A DNA stretch of 54,249 nucleotides. Source: an uncultured Prevotella sp. (GTDB lineage Bacteria; Bacteroidota; Bacteroidia; Bacteroidales; Bacteroidaceae). The stretch covers positions 1-54,249 of the forward strand of contig NZ_URNN01000002.1 in NCBI RefSeq assembly GCF_900549175.1, written 5' to 3'. Of this stretch, positions 1 to 7,808 are shown piece after piece. A program made the position numbers and the translations under genes. The notes beneath the pieces were generated by a model. The model searched no databases, was not told where the DNA came from, and saw only the letters and a list, made by a program, of their open reading frames with translations. Every line of letters starts with the position of its first letter. The first letter of the stretch is position 1.

Positions 1-919
1 TCTTCCTGCTGCCGCTTTCGCGGTATTCCACCGTGTATTCGTCGGCCTTGTACATGAGTTGGAACAGTGTCTGGAAGTAGCCTTCTACCTTTGCAAGGCG
101 GAAAAAGTACCGCTCGCCGCTCATTCCCTCCATCATGTGCTCGAGCATAGTGCGCGCGGGTATTCCGTTGATGGCCGTAACCTCGGCGTTTTCCGGTATG
201 ATGTTGTCAATGCACCGTGATACGTGCAGGGTGTAGTCGTCAAGCCCAACCTCAATGTCCATGGGCAGCCAGCGCTCGTCATCGACAACCGGCGGGCGCA
301 GACATGTGTGTCCGTCGCCTATCATGGCAACGAGCGGGGCAGCGGCCAGAAACAGGTCGGAACGTGTGAGCGAGTCGGGCAGCGACCGTTTCACGCTGTC
401 GGCGGCGGCCATCAGCCTTTCCTGTCCGCATGTGTGAAACATCGACGGATGTATTTCGCTGATGGCGTATATCAGTGCGTTGATGTCGAATTGTGCCTGA
501 CGGCGGCTCAAAAGCCCCGACGGCGATATTGTCCTGATGCGTGCGGGAGGGTCTTCAAGAGGGTTGTCGGATATGCCCTCGATGCGTGTGTAGGCGGAGT
601 CGCGGCCATTGAGGAGCACTGCGAAATCGTAGACTCCTCCCGGTTCGACATTGAACGATATCGAATCGCAGTCGCTTATGAATGTTACCTTCTGTGCCGA
701 CGTTTCGTATACATCAGGTTTCAGTTCGGGATTTACCAGCCATGGGTATCTGTTTGTCCATGTTTTGCCCTTGTGGCGGTTGACTATGCGGAGTACTTTG
801 TCGTTCGCCCGCATTGTAGGCATTGGCATCTGCTGTGCCATGGAAAATGTGGTTATGTTTAAAAGTGCTGCGGCAACGCTCCATTTTACGATGAAAGATG
901 GAAAGGATTGGTTTGTCAT
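1..919 (-). CDS. S41-family (tail-specific protease-like) peptidase, N-terminal part, runs off the window
   Basis: The frame opens at an ATG at 919 and stays open to base 1, so the C-terminus lies outside the window; 306 codons are visible. A hydrophobic N-terminus ending in a TFSMA-Q type cleavage site suggests export. Residues around 150-210 (INALIYAISEIHPSMF, then a run ending in MIGDGHTCL) match the N-terminal helical region of S41 peptidases, where DGHT is recurrent. A PDZ-like stretch follows (EVTAINGIPARTML). The catalytic Ser/Lys would lie in the missing part, so activity cannot be judged. It is divergent from the Nif3-like gene. The family call is from motif recognition and is fairly secure; the substrate is unknown. 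Confidence 0.75.
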   Translation of the reverse strand, partial: MTNQSFPSFIVKWSVAAALLNITTFSMAQQMPMPTMRANDKVLRIVNRHKGKTWTNRYPWLVNPELKPDVYETSAQKVTFISDCDSISFNVEPGGVYDFAVLLNGRDSAYTRIEGISDNPLEDPPARIRTISPSGLLSRRQAQFDINALIYAISEIHPSMFHTCGQERLMAAADSVKRSLPDSLTRSDLFLAAAPLVAMIGDGHTCLRPPVVDDERWLPMDIEVGLDDYTLHVSRCIDNIIPENAEVTAINGIPARTMLEHMMEGMSGERYFFRLAKVEGYFQTLFQLMYKADEYTVEYRESGSRK

Positions 920-957
920 ATAGGTTGTAATGTGATGAATTGTTTGAAAAAACACTG

Positions 958-965
958 CAAATATA
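958..965 (-). promoter_or_regulatory. Bacteroidetes -7 box for the S41 gene
   Basis: On the minus strand this reads TATATTTG, fitting TAnnTTTG, 38 bases before the ATG at 919. No clear -33 TTTG was located, so the call rests on the -7 box and position. Confidence 0.5.
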
Positions 966-1061
966 GCCATAAAAAAACATTCCGGTAAATTCTTTTCCGG
1001 ATTTATACTTAAAAAGACTTAAAAACCATTTTTGTGGTTTCTTATTACGCTTTAAAAGTTG

Positions 1062-1069
1062 TAACTTTG
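1062..1069 (+). promoter_or_regulatory. -7 box for the nif3-zinc ribbon pair
   Basis: TAACTTTG, an exact TAnnTTTG box, 29 bases before the GTG start at 1099, in an AT-rich divergent intergenic region. Confidence 0.6.
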
Positions 1070-1098
1070 CAATTTGAAATTATAAAAAGCTGAAAAGC

Positions 1099-1884
1099 GT
1101 GAAAATAAAGGAAGTTTTGAACGCCCTTGAACAATTCGCGCCTCTGCCCTTGCAGGAAGGATGGGATAATGCCGGCTTGCAAGTAGGATTGACAGAGGCG
1201 GAGGTTTCAGGGGCATTATTGTGTCTTGACGTGACCGAGGCCATCATCGACGAAGCCATCAGGCGGGGTGACAACCTTGTCGTGTCTCATCATCCGTTGC
1301 TTTTCCGTGGGCTGAAGACCGTGTCTGACGCCGATTACGTGCAGCGTACGGTGATGAAAGCCATCAAAAACGACATCGTTGTGGTTTCCATGCACACCAA
1401 CATGGACAATGCCCGTGGCGGCGTCAACTATAAGATAGCTGAAAAGCTTGGGCTTCGTGACGTGCATTTCCTGGCGGGAAAGACTGTCGGTGGCGTTGAG
1501 GCTGGAAGCGGTGTGGTAGGCGAACTGCCGGAAGAGATGGCCGCCGATGACTTCATACAGACGGTGAAGCGCGGGTTTGGCGTGGAGTGTGTGATGTGTA
1601 ATGAGTTGCTGCGTCGCAAGATACGTCGTGTGGCGATATGCGGCGGGGCGGGGGATTTCCTGCTTGACGATGCTGTAAAGGCCGGTGCCGATGCCTTTAT
1701 CACCGGAGAGATGCACTATCACGTCTATTTCGGATATGAGCAGCGCATCCAGATATGTGTCATCGGGCACTATCAGAGTGAGCAGTATACGACCGAGATA
1801 TTCCGTTCGGTGATAAACGATGTGTGTCCGGAGCTGCCTGTGCACATTGCCGGGACGTGCACCAATCCCATTTTGTATATTTAA
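1099..1884 (+). CDS. Nif3-like dinuclear metal centre protein (YbgI family)
   Basis: A 261-residue protein starting at GTG; no ATG is well placed, and the N-terminus MKIKEVLNALEQFAPL aligns with family starts. Metal-ligand motifs are visible: H64-H65 in SHHPLLF, D103 in HTNMDN, and the C-terminal GHYQSEQYTTE block holding the last His and Glu. Members form toroidal hexamers with two metals per active site; YbgI/NIF3 relatives have been annotated as type 2 GTP cyclohydrolase, but the physiological reaction is unsettled. It has the short, E. coli YbgI-like length without the PII-like insert common in other bacteria. The zinc-ribbon gene follows after 88 bases on the same strand. Confidence 0.88.
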   Translation: MKIKEVLNALEQFAPLPLQEGWDNAGLQVGLTEAEVSGALLCLDVTEAIIDEAIRRGDNLVVSHHPLLFRGLKTVSDADYVQRTVMKAIKNDIVVVSMHTNMDNARGGVNYKIAEKLGLRDVHFLAGKTVGGVEAGSGVVGELPEEMAADDFIQTVKRGFGVECVMCNELLRRKIRRVAICGGAGDFLLDDAVKAGADAFITGEMHYHVYFGYEQRIQICVIGHYQSEQYTTEIFRSVINDVCPELPVHIAGTCTNPILYI

Positions 1885-1972
1885 TCCGGTCTGCCGTGTG
1901 TTACCGAATAGCGGACAGACGGATGGAAGTGACGTATTAAGGAAATAATTACCAATATAATAGTTAACGATT

Positions 1973-2815
1973 ATGGCAAAGAAAGAACTGACAGATTTGT
2001 CTGTAGAAGAGAAATTGAAAACACTTTATCAGCTTCAGACGGCTCTTTCGTCGATTGACGAGAAAAGGGCTTTGAGAGGTGAGTTGCCTCTTGAGGTACA
2101 GGATTTGGAGGATGAAATCGAAGGGTTGTCCATCCGTATTGAGAAGATACAGAACGACATAGATGAATTCCGCAATGCCGTGAGCCAGAAGAAGGCTGAG
2201 ATAGAGGAGGCACAGGCCAGTGTGGATCGTTATAAGACTCAGCTCAATGACGTGAAGAACAATCGTGAGTACGACACATTGAGCAAGGAGATAGAGTTTC
2301 AGACGCTGGAGATAGAACTGTGCAACAAGAAGATAAAAGAGGCTCTCGTGCGCATTTCGGAGAAAGAGAATGAGTTGAAGGCCAGCAATGAGGCTATCGA
2401 GGATCGCAAGAACGACCTTGAAATGAAGAAGAACGAGCTTGACGAGATAATGGAGGAGACCCGTTCGGAGGAGGAGCGCCTGAAGATAAAGGTGAAGGAA
2501 TATGAGACGAAGATAGAGCCGCGCCTGCTCGCATCGTTCAAGCGTATACGCAAGAGTGCCCGTAACGGTCTGGGAATCGTTTATGTGCAGCGTGATGCCT
2601 GCGGCGGTTGCTTTAACAAGATTCCGCCACAGCGCCAGCTTGACATCAAGATGCACAAGAAAGTCATTGTGTGCGAGTATTGCGGACGCATAATGATTGA
2701 CCCCGAACTGGCCGGTGTAAAGACGGAAACGCCCGTTGTGGATGACAAGAAGAAGACGCGTAAGCGTGCCATCCGCAAGACTTCGAAGAGTGCTGATGAC
2801 GTGATGGAGGACTAA
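1973..2815 (+). CDS. Coiled-coil C4-type zinc ribbon protein
   Basis: 280 residues. Residues 1-190 are a continuous charged heptad-like coiled coil. The C-terminal domain has a C4 zinc ribbon (C210-x2-C213 and C234-x2-C237) with the family block ACGGCFNKIPPQ, matching the zf-RING_7 family. A basic tail (KKKTRKRAIRKTSK) follows. In Bacteroidetes it is a regular partner of nif3, as here, but its biochemical role is not established; a nucleic-acid-linked role is plausible from the ribbon and basic tail. ATG at 1973 lies in an AT-rich leader. Confidence 0.85.
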   Translation: MAKKELTDLSVEEKLKTLYQLQTALSSIDEKRALRGELPLEVQDLEDEIEGLSIRIEKIQNDIDEFRNAVSQKKAEIEEAQASVDRYKTQLNDVKNNREYDTLSKEIEFQTLEIELCNKKIKEALVRISEKENELKASNEAIEDRKNDLEMKKNELDEIMEETRSEEERLKIKVKEYETKIEPRLLASFKRIRKSARNGLGIVYVQRDACGGCFNKIPPQRQLDIKMHKKVIVCEYCGRIMIDPELAGVKTETPVVDDKKKTRKRAIRKTSKSADDVMED

Positions 2816-2878
2816 TCTGAAGTCCTTGCAGGCGGGACTCTGCGAAGCAAGACAATTCAGGAAAAAGGTTCATCAATA

Positions 2879-3042
2879 TTGTAGGGACGTATTTTTCGCT
2901 ATGCTCAACAACACGTCTTGTATTTGTCCGCAAAATAAACGTTGAATATCAATACGTTACGAACGGACAAATACAAGACGTGTTGTTGAGCATAGCGAAA
3001 AATATATCCCTACAATGGCTTCCCTTGCATTTTGACACACCT
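2879..3042. repeat. Palindromic intergenic element, copy 1 (long-arm variant)
   Basis: Two 52-base arms (2879-2930 and 2964-3015) are inverted repeats with two mismatches and a 33-base loop. Arm tips read TTGTAGGGA outside and TTGTATTTGTCCG inside, as in the copies at 17.1 and 47.6 kb, but the middle of each arm carries an extra segment containing TTCGCTATGCTCAACAACAC. The right flank ends in TTTGACACACC, resembling the outer repeat of the other copies; the left outer end is not recognisable. It lies downstream of the zinc ribbon gene and could also act as a strong hairpin terminator. Confidence 0.85.
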
Positions 3043-3044
3043 TC

Positions 3045-3680
3045 TTAAATCTGCCCCGCCTCAACCATCAGCACCACACGTTCGGTCAGACGGTCGGTGC
3101 CTTCGGGGTCGTAATCCTTGCGCAGACTGGCACCGAAGATGGAAGAGAAAGCCTGCCAGAAACCGGCACGGATAGGCCCGAGAAATGCTTTCAGAATGTC
3201 GTACGACGACGAGTTGCACTCGCGGTAGATTAGCTTGATGAGCAGTTTTCCCTGCGAGTAGGTGAGCTTCTTCATCTTCGGCTTATACTCCCTGTATATG
3301 CTCTGCTCGACCAGTTTCATATGCCGGTCGCGCGACTTCTTGTCGGGCAGCGTCTGCAGATACTCGTAGGTCTCGAGGATGATGGCGTTCACCTCCTTGG
3401 CTATGGGCAGCACCTTCTTCACGTTCTTCACCAACCGCATGTATTCGGCAGCGTTCTTCTTGTCGCTAAGGTCCATCGGCGGATATACGTATACATTGCT
3501 CATCTCCATAAAGGGTATGCTGTCGGCACCGTCGAGCACCTTGCCAACCTTCACACGGGGCACGAAAGTAGGGTCGTCAAGGTCTACCAGACTGTCTTTG
3601 CGCACATCATTCTGTGCGCCGGCCGTAGTGGCGGCCAGCGCACAGAGCACGGTAAGTATAAGCGTGTGTCGTCTCTTCAT
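3045..3680 (-). CDS. DUF4294 family exported protein
   Basis: 211 residues with a clear signal peptide (MKRRHTLILTVLCALAATTAGAQ). The body (YVYPPMDLSDKKNAAEYMRLVKNVKKVLPIAKEVN, split by helices) is the conserved core of DUF4294, a Bacteroidetes-restricted family of unknown function. The remainder is helical and basic, ending near RLTERVVLMVEAGQI. It follows the aldo/keto reductase gene on the same strand after 52 bases and may be co-transcribed. No enzymatic motif is visible. Confidence 0.85.
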   Translation of the reverse strand: MKRRHTLILTVLCALAATTAGAQNDVRKDSLVDLDDPTFVPRVKVGKVLDGADSIPFMEMSNVYVYPPMDLSDKKNAAEYMRLVKNVKKVLPIAKEVNAIILETYEYLQTLPDKKSRDRHMKLVEQSIYREYKPKMKKLTYSQGKLLIKLIYRECNSSSYDILKAFLGPIRAGFWQAFSSIFGASLRKDYDPEGTDRLTERVVLMVEAGQI

Positions 3681-3732
3681 ATATATAAAGAACCTTATAT
3701 ATTAACGGTATGGAAACAGAAAAACTGTCCTG

Positions 3733-4689
3733 CTACAGCGGCGCGGCATTGAGACACTTCAGATTCTTCTCCAGTTGCTGCGTGCTGCTGGCACCGATGA
3801 GCACCGAGGTTACGGCCTTGTGCTGCAGAATCCACGCCAAAGCCATTTCGGCCAGTGTCTCCCCGCGCCCGGCAGCCTGGGCGTTGAGACTCTGCAAACG
3901 GTCGAGAAACTCGGGAGTGAGCATGTCTGCCTTGAGGAACTTGCCCTTAGACATGCGGCTGTCGGCGGGCACACCGTTCAGGTAGCGGTCGGTAAGCAGC
4001 CCCTGCGCCAGCGGCGAGAACGAGATGAAACCTATTCCCTCACGTTCACACTCACCGATGATGCCCTCCTCTATCGGCGCATGGTCAATCATGTTGAGAC
4101 GTCCCTGATAAATCAGCAGCGGCACGTCGCGCTCTCTGAGATACTTTATGGCCACGCGCAGCGCACCGAGCGGCCACCGCGAAATGCCTATGTAGAGTGC
4201 CTTGCCCGACCGCACAATGTCGACAAGGGCCTGCAACGTCTCTTCAAGCGGTGTCTCGGGGTCGTAGCGGTGACTGTAGAACAGGTCGACATAATCTATC
4301 CGCATGCGCTTCAGACTCTGGTCGAGACTGGCCATAAGATATTTCCTCGACCCCCAGTTGCCGTAGGGTCCGGGCCACATGTCGTAGCCGGCCTTGGAGC
4401 TGATGAACAGTTCGTCGCGGTAGGGACGGAAGTCGTCATCCATCAGCCGGCCCATTGTCTCCTCGGCACTGCCGTAGGGCGGGCCGTAGTTGTTGGCCAG
4501 GTCGAAGTGGGTTATGCCGTGGTCGAAGGCATAGCGCGTTATGGCACGGCTTCGGCCGTAGTCGTCCACCCCGCCGAAGTTGTGCCAGAAACCGAGGCTC
4601 ACCTTGGGCAGCAACACCCCGCTGCGGCCGCATCTTGCATATTGCATCCCGTTGTCGTAACGGGTTTCATCTGCTGTATATTTCTCCAT
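3733..4689 (-). CDS. Aldo/keto reductase, YghZ/Gpr-like
   Basis: I choose the ATG at 4689 (MEKYTADETRYDNG, 318 residues) because family similarity starts there and a -7 box sits just upstream; the longer frame to 4887 reads through non-conserved sequence. The catalytic tetrad is visible: D63 and Y68 in FDLANNYG, K99 in SSKAGY, H140 in YSHRYD. The GPYGNWGSRKYL stretch is characteristic of the YghZ (L-glyceraldehyde 3-phosphate reductase, AKR14) branch related to Kv-beta subunits. It likely reduces small aldehydes with NADPH in the cytoplasm; the exact substrate cannot be read from sequence. Confidence 0.88.
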   Translation of the reverse strand: MEKYTADETRYDNGMQYARCGRSGVLLPKVSLGFWHNFGGVDDYGRSRAITRYAFDHGITHFDLANNYGPPYGSAEETMGRLMDDDFRPYRDELFISSKAGYDMWPGPYGNWGSRKYLMASLDQSLKRMRIDYVDLFYSHRYDPETPLEETLQALVDIVRSGKALYIGISRWPLGALRVAIKYLRERDVPLLIYQGRLNMIDHAPIEEGIIGECEREGIGFISFSPLAQGLLTDRYLNGVPADSRMSKGKFLKADMLTPEFLDRLQSLNAQAAGRGETLAEMALAWILQHKAVTSVLIGASSTQQLEKNLKCLNAAPL

Positions 4690-4711
4690 TGCAATATAAT
4701 TATGTAGCCCA

Positions 4712-4719
4712 CAAAGATA
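4712..4719 (-). promoter_or_regulatory. -7 box for the aldo/keto reductase gene
   Basis: TATCTTTG on the minus strand, 22 bases before the ATG at 4689. Its location inside the longer possible frame supports the downstream start. Confidence 0.6.
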
Positions 4720-4944
4720 AACAAATTCCCCGAAAAGGATGCAACGGCAAGGCATATTCTGACTTTCCGGGCGGAAAAACATGGAAAAAGCGTATGAAAA
4801 ACAACAGAAAAGCCTACCGGAAAGGCCGGTGGAACGCCTTGTTCCGAGCCTGACAGCCCATCGGGGAGTAAACAAAAGAGTGGGCATACTCGTTAAAATA
4901 TACTAATAAACAACCGCTTTTTCGGAAATATAGAACAAATTATG

Positions 4945-4952
4945 TAATTTTG
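4945..4952 (+). promoter_or_regulatory. -7 box for the FadL-like gene
   Basis: TAATTTTG fits TAnnTTTG, 30 bases before the ATG at 4983. Confidence 0.6.
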
Positions 4953-4982
4953 CAACCAATTTAATAAAGATATTTTTAGAAT

Positions 4983-6557
4983 ATGAACAAAATCAAATTC
5001 ACCTGCCTTGCCATAATGATGGCAGCAGCTGAGACAGCCGCAGCCGGCGGCCTGCTTACCAACACCAACCAGAACGTAGCCTTTCTCCGCAATCCGGCAC
5101 GCGACGCCGCCATCGGCATAGACGGTGTGTACAGCAATCCCGCCGGCGTTATTTTTCTTGGCGAAGGCAAATATCTGTCCATCAACCTGCAGAGTGCCCA
5201 CCAGACAAGAACGATAAAGACCGGATTCCCTCTGTTCGCTTACAACATGAACAATCCCGGACAGAGCCTTCACGAGTTTGAAGGCAACGCCGACGCTCCC
5301 ATCATACCGTCGCTGCAGGCAGCATGGAACAAGGGCAAGTGGAGCTTCCAGTTCGGTTTCGCCATCACCGGCGGCGGCGGAAAGTGCGAATTTGACAACG
5401 GTCTCGGCTCGTTCGAGCAGGTGGTTGCCTCAATACCCGTCATGGCACAGAACCTCAACGCTGCCTTCCCCGTGACGGGTATGATAGACCCCAACTCGCC
5501 CCTTGCCACGGAGAAGATAAACAACGGCTACGCTTTCGACTCGTATATGCGCGGACGCCAATACTACTACGGCTTCACGCTCGGAGCGGCACGCAAGATA
5601 ACCGACAACCTGAGTGTGTACGGCGGTGTGCGCATGCTCTACGGAACATCAAACTACTATGGTTATGTGAAAAACATAAAGGTGGAGAGCCAGCAGCAGG
5701 GCATGGTGGCTGCCCCCGAATATTTCGGACGCATACAGCAGGCACTGGCACAATACAGCGGAGCGGCTTCGGCAGCGGCATCACAGGCACAGGCCGCCAG
5801 CGATGCCTTTGCAGCAGCGGGAGATAAAGAAAACGCCGACAAATATGCAGCCCAGGCTGCACAGGCCCGCGCCGCGGCAGCCGGTATGGACGCCGGAGCC
5901 ACCGGAGCGGCACAACTGGCTGCAGGCACTCAGGACATAGAGTTGAACTGCGACCAGACGGGATGGGGCATAGCGCCCATCATCGGCGTCGACTACAAGA
6001 CCGGCAGGCTTAACCTGGCCGCCAAATATGAGTTCAAGACCCGCATGCGACTGAAGAACAAGTCGGCCAACAGTGCAAGTGCCAAAAACATTGCCATGCT
6101 CGACAAATTCGCCGACGGCAACAAGGTGGCGGAAGACTCTCCGGCACTGCTCGCCATAGGTGCCCAATATGAAGTGCTGGACGGTCTGCGGGTCAACGCC
6201 GGATGGCACCACTACTTCGACACAGACACAAAGCAGTATACGAAAGACATGCTCGGCGACAGCAACGAATATCTCTTCGGTGCCGAGTACGACATCTGCG
6301 ACAGGGTGCAGATAAGCGCAGGAACACAGCGCACGGCTTACGACATTAAGGACGCCGGCATGAATGACATCAGCTTCAACGTAAGCTCATGGTCGATAGG
6401 TTTCGGCGTGGGGGTGAAGGTGACAGAAAAGATGAAAATAAACGCCGCCTACTTCCAGACGCTTTACGATGACTACAACAAAGTGGAACAGAACGTAACC
6501 AACTGTTTCACACGCACCAACCGCGTAATCGGTCTCGGGCTTGACATAAAACTTTAA
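4983..6557 (+). CDS. OmpP1/FadL/TodX-family outer membrane protein
   Basis: 524 residues with a signal peptide (MNKIKFTCLAIMMAAAETAAA). The mature N-terminus, with LRNPARDAAIGIDGVYSNPAGV, is the FadL hatch-like motif including the conserved NPAG. Alternating beta-strand segments continue to a C-terminal strand (NRVIGLGLDIKL). FadL homologues move long-chain fatty acids or other hydrophobic compounds across the outer membrane; the ligand here is unknown. Oddly, residues about 254-315 (5742-5927) are an alanine/glutamine-rich helical insert between beta strands. A stem-loop follows the stop codon. Confidence 0.88.
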   Translation: MNKIKFTCLAIMMAAAETAAAGGLLTNTNQNVAFLRNPARDAAIGIDGVYSNPAGVIFLGEGKYLSINLQSAHQTRTIKTGFPLFAYNMNNPGQSLHEFEGNADAPIIPSLQAAWNKGKWSFQFGFAITGGGGKCEFDNGLGSFEQVVASIPVMAQNLNAAFPVTGMIDPNSPLATEKINNGYAFDSYMRGRQYYYGFTLGAARKITDNLSVYGGVRMLYGTSNYYGYVKNIKVESQQQGMVAAPEYFGRIQQALAQYSGAASAAASQAQAASDAFAAAGDKENADKYAAQAAQARAAAAGMDAGATGAAQLAAGTQDIELNCDQTGWGIAPIIGVDYKTGRLNLAAKYEFKTRMRLKNKSANSASAKNIAMLDKFADGNKVAEDSPALLAIGAQYEVLDGLRVNAGWHHYFDTDTKQYTKDMLGDSNEYLFGAEYDICDRVQISAGTQRTAYDIKDAGMNDISFNVSSWSIGFGVGVKVTEKMKINAAYFQTLYDDYNKVEQNVTNCFTRTNRVIGLGLDIKL

Positions 6558-6564
6558 GTGTTTG

Positions 6565-6622
6565 AATGTTTGCTGACGCGGAATCTTGTTTAATGACAGG
6601 GAATACCGCATCAGCAAACATT
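6565..6622. terminator. Stem-loop between fadL-like and yhcG-like genes
   Basis: Arms 6565-6581 and 6606-6622 (17 bases, one mismatch; AATGTTTGCTGA at the base) enclose a 24-base loop between two convergent genes. It probably acts as a bidirectional terminator, although the T-run is short. Confidence 0.6.
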
Positions 6623-6661
6623 ATTTTCCGGTTTGGGCATATTGCACTTCTGCGAGGTTAT

Positions 6662-7708
6662 TCATTTTGCCTTCTCGCCTAAGCGATTATGTGCGCGTTC
6701 GACAGCTTGCTGCAGTCTTTGTTCGAGCAGTTTGCGTTCGGGAAGTTTTGTCATATACTCGGCTACGCGGATATTGCTGTCGTCAAGATGCATCAGTTCT
6801 ATGTGTTCTTCGTTCTTTCCGGCGCAAAGGATGAGTCCGATGGGCTTGTTTTCACCTTCTGCCATATCATATTTTTCGAGCCAGCGCAGATACAGTTCCA
6901 TCTGTCCCTTGTAAGCGGCCTGAAACTTTCCGAGCTTCAGGTCAATGGCGACAAGACAACGCAAACGGCGGTGATAGAACAGCAGGTCTATGTAATAGTC
7001 TTCGTTGTCGACCGTTATGCGTTTCTGGCGTGCCATGAAGGCGAAGTCGTTGCCCAGCTCCGTAATGAAAGTCTGCAAATCTGCAACAATGGCACTTTCA
7101 AAATCCTTCTCGGAATAATTGCCGTGCAACCCGAGAAAATCCAGCACATAAGGGTCCTGAAACACGAGGTCGGCCGACATCTTGCGTTCGTTGCGCAACT
7201 CGTCAAGGTCATGCTTTATGACCGTCTCCGGTTGCTTGGCTATGGCAGTACGCTCGTATAACATTCCGTCTATCTTGGCCTTAAGCGTACGTTTAGACCA
7301 ACGTTGGTCGGCAGCCATGGTGAGGTAGAAAGTCCGTTGAAGCTCGTTGTCGATTGTTATAACTTGCAGAAAATGAGACCATGACAATTGTGACACCAGC
7401 GGTGTCACAATTCGCAAATCGGGAAAAGAAGACGCAAATTGCATCATTCTCTGCAGATTGCGCAGTGAGAATTGGTTGCCGCCATATTGCTCTGTCAATT
7501 GCTGTGAAAGAGTTGCTATCACTTGTTTCCCGTATGCAGCTCTTTCGCCTCCCAACAATTCCCTGTTGATACGGTCACCAATGTGCCAATACATCATCGT
7601 CATTGTTGAGTTGACTGTTACTGCAACCTGAGTCTTGGCCGACTCTATCAGTTGTCTGATGTCGGCAAGAAGATTATTGTCAATATGTCTGTTGTTAATA
7701 AATTCCAT
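6662..7708 (-). CDS. YhcG-type PDDEXK nuclease (DUF1016)
   Basis: 348 residues. The N-terminal half (YWHIGDRINRELLGGERAAYGK, then FSLRNLQRMMQFASSF) is the DUF1016 N-terminal domain. The C-terminal half is a PDDEXK nuclease-like fold with YYIDLLFYHRRLRCLVAIDLK, where D and D-x-K are the likely metal-binding residues, followed by GKFQAAYKGQMELYLRWLEK. These proteins are common in Bacteroidetes, often as single genes or near restriction systems, and are thought to act on DNA or RNA; function is not proven. It is convergent with the FadL-like gene and separate from the operon upstream. Confidence 0.88.
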   Translation of the reverse strand: MEFINNRHIDNNLLADIRQLIESAKTQVAVTVNSTMTMMYWHIGDRINRELLGGERAAYGKQVIATLSQQLTEQYGGNQFSLRNLQRMMQFASSFPDLRIVTPLVSQLSWSHFLQVITIDNELQRTFYLTMAADQRWSKRTLKAKIDGMLYERTAIAKQPETVIKHDLDELRNERKMSADLVFQDPYVLDFLGLHGNYSEKDFESAIVADLQTFITELGNDFAFMARQKRITVDNEDYYIDLLFYHRRLRCLVAIDLKLGKFQAAYKGQMELYLRWLEKYDMAEGENKPIGLILCAGKNEEHIELMHLDDSNIRVAEYMTKLPERKLLEQRLQQAVERAHNRLGEKAK

Positions 7709-7808
7709 GTAAATCTATTTATTTTATTATTTGAGTATATAACATTACAAAATCACGTCAACTCGGAACAATAATGTCCTCTAAAAGCAAACAACGAGAT
7801 AACTTCAC

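Noticed and set aside
4690..4887. N-terminal extension of the aldo/keto reductase
   Set aside because: A -7 box lies inside it and the family homology starts at the ATG at 4689.
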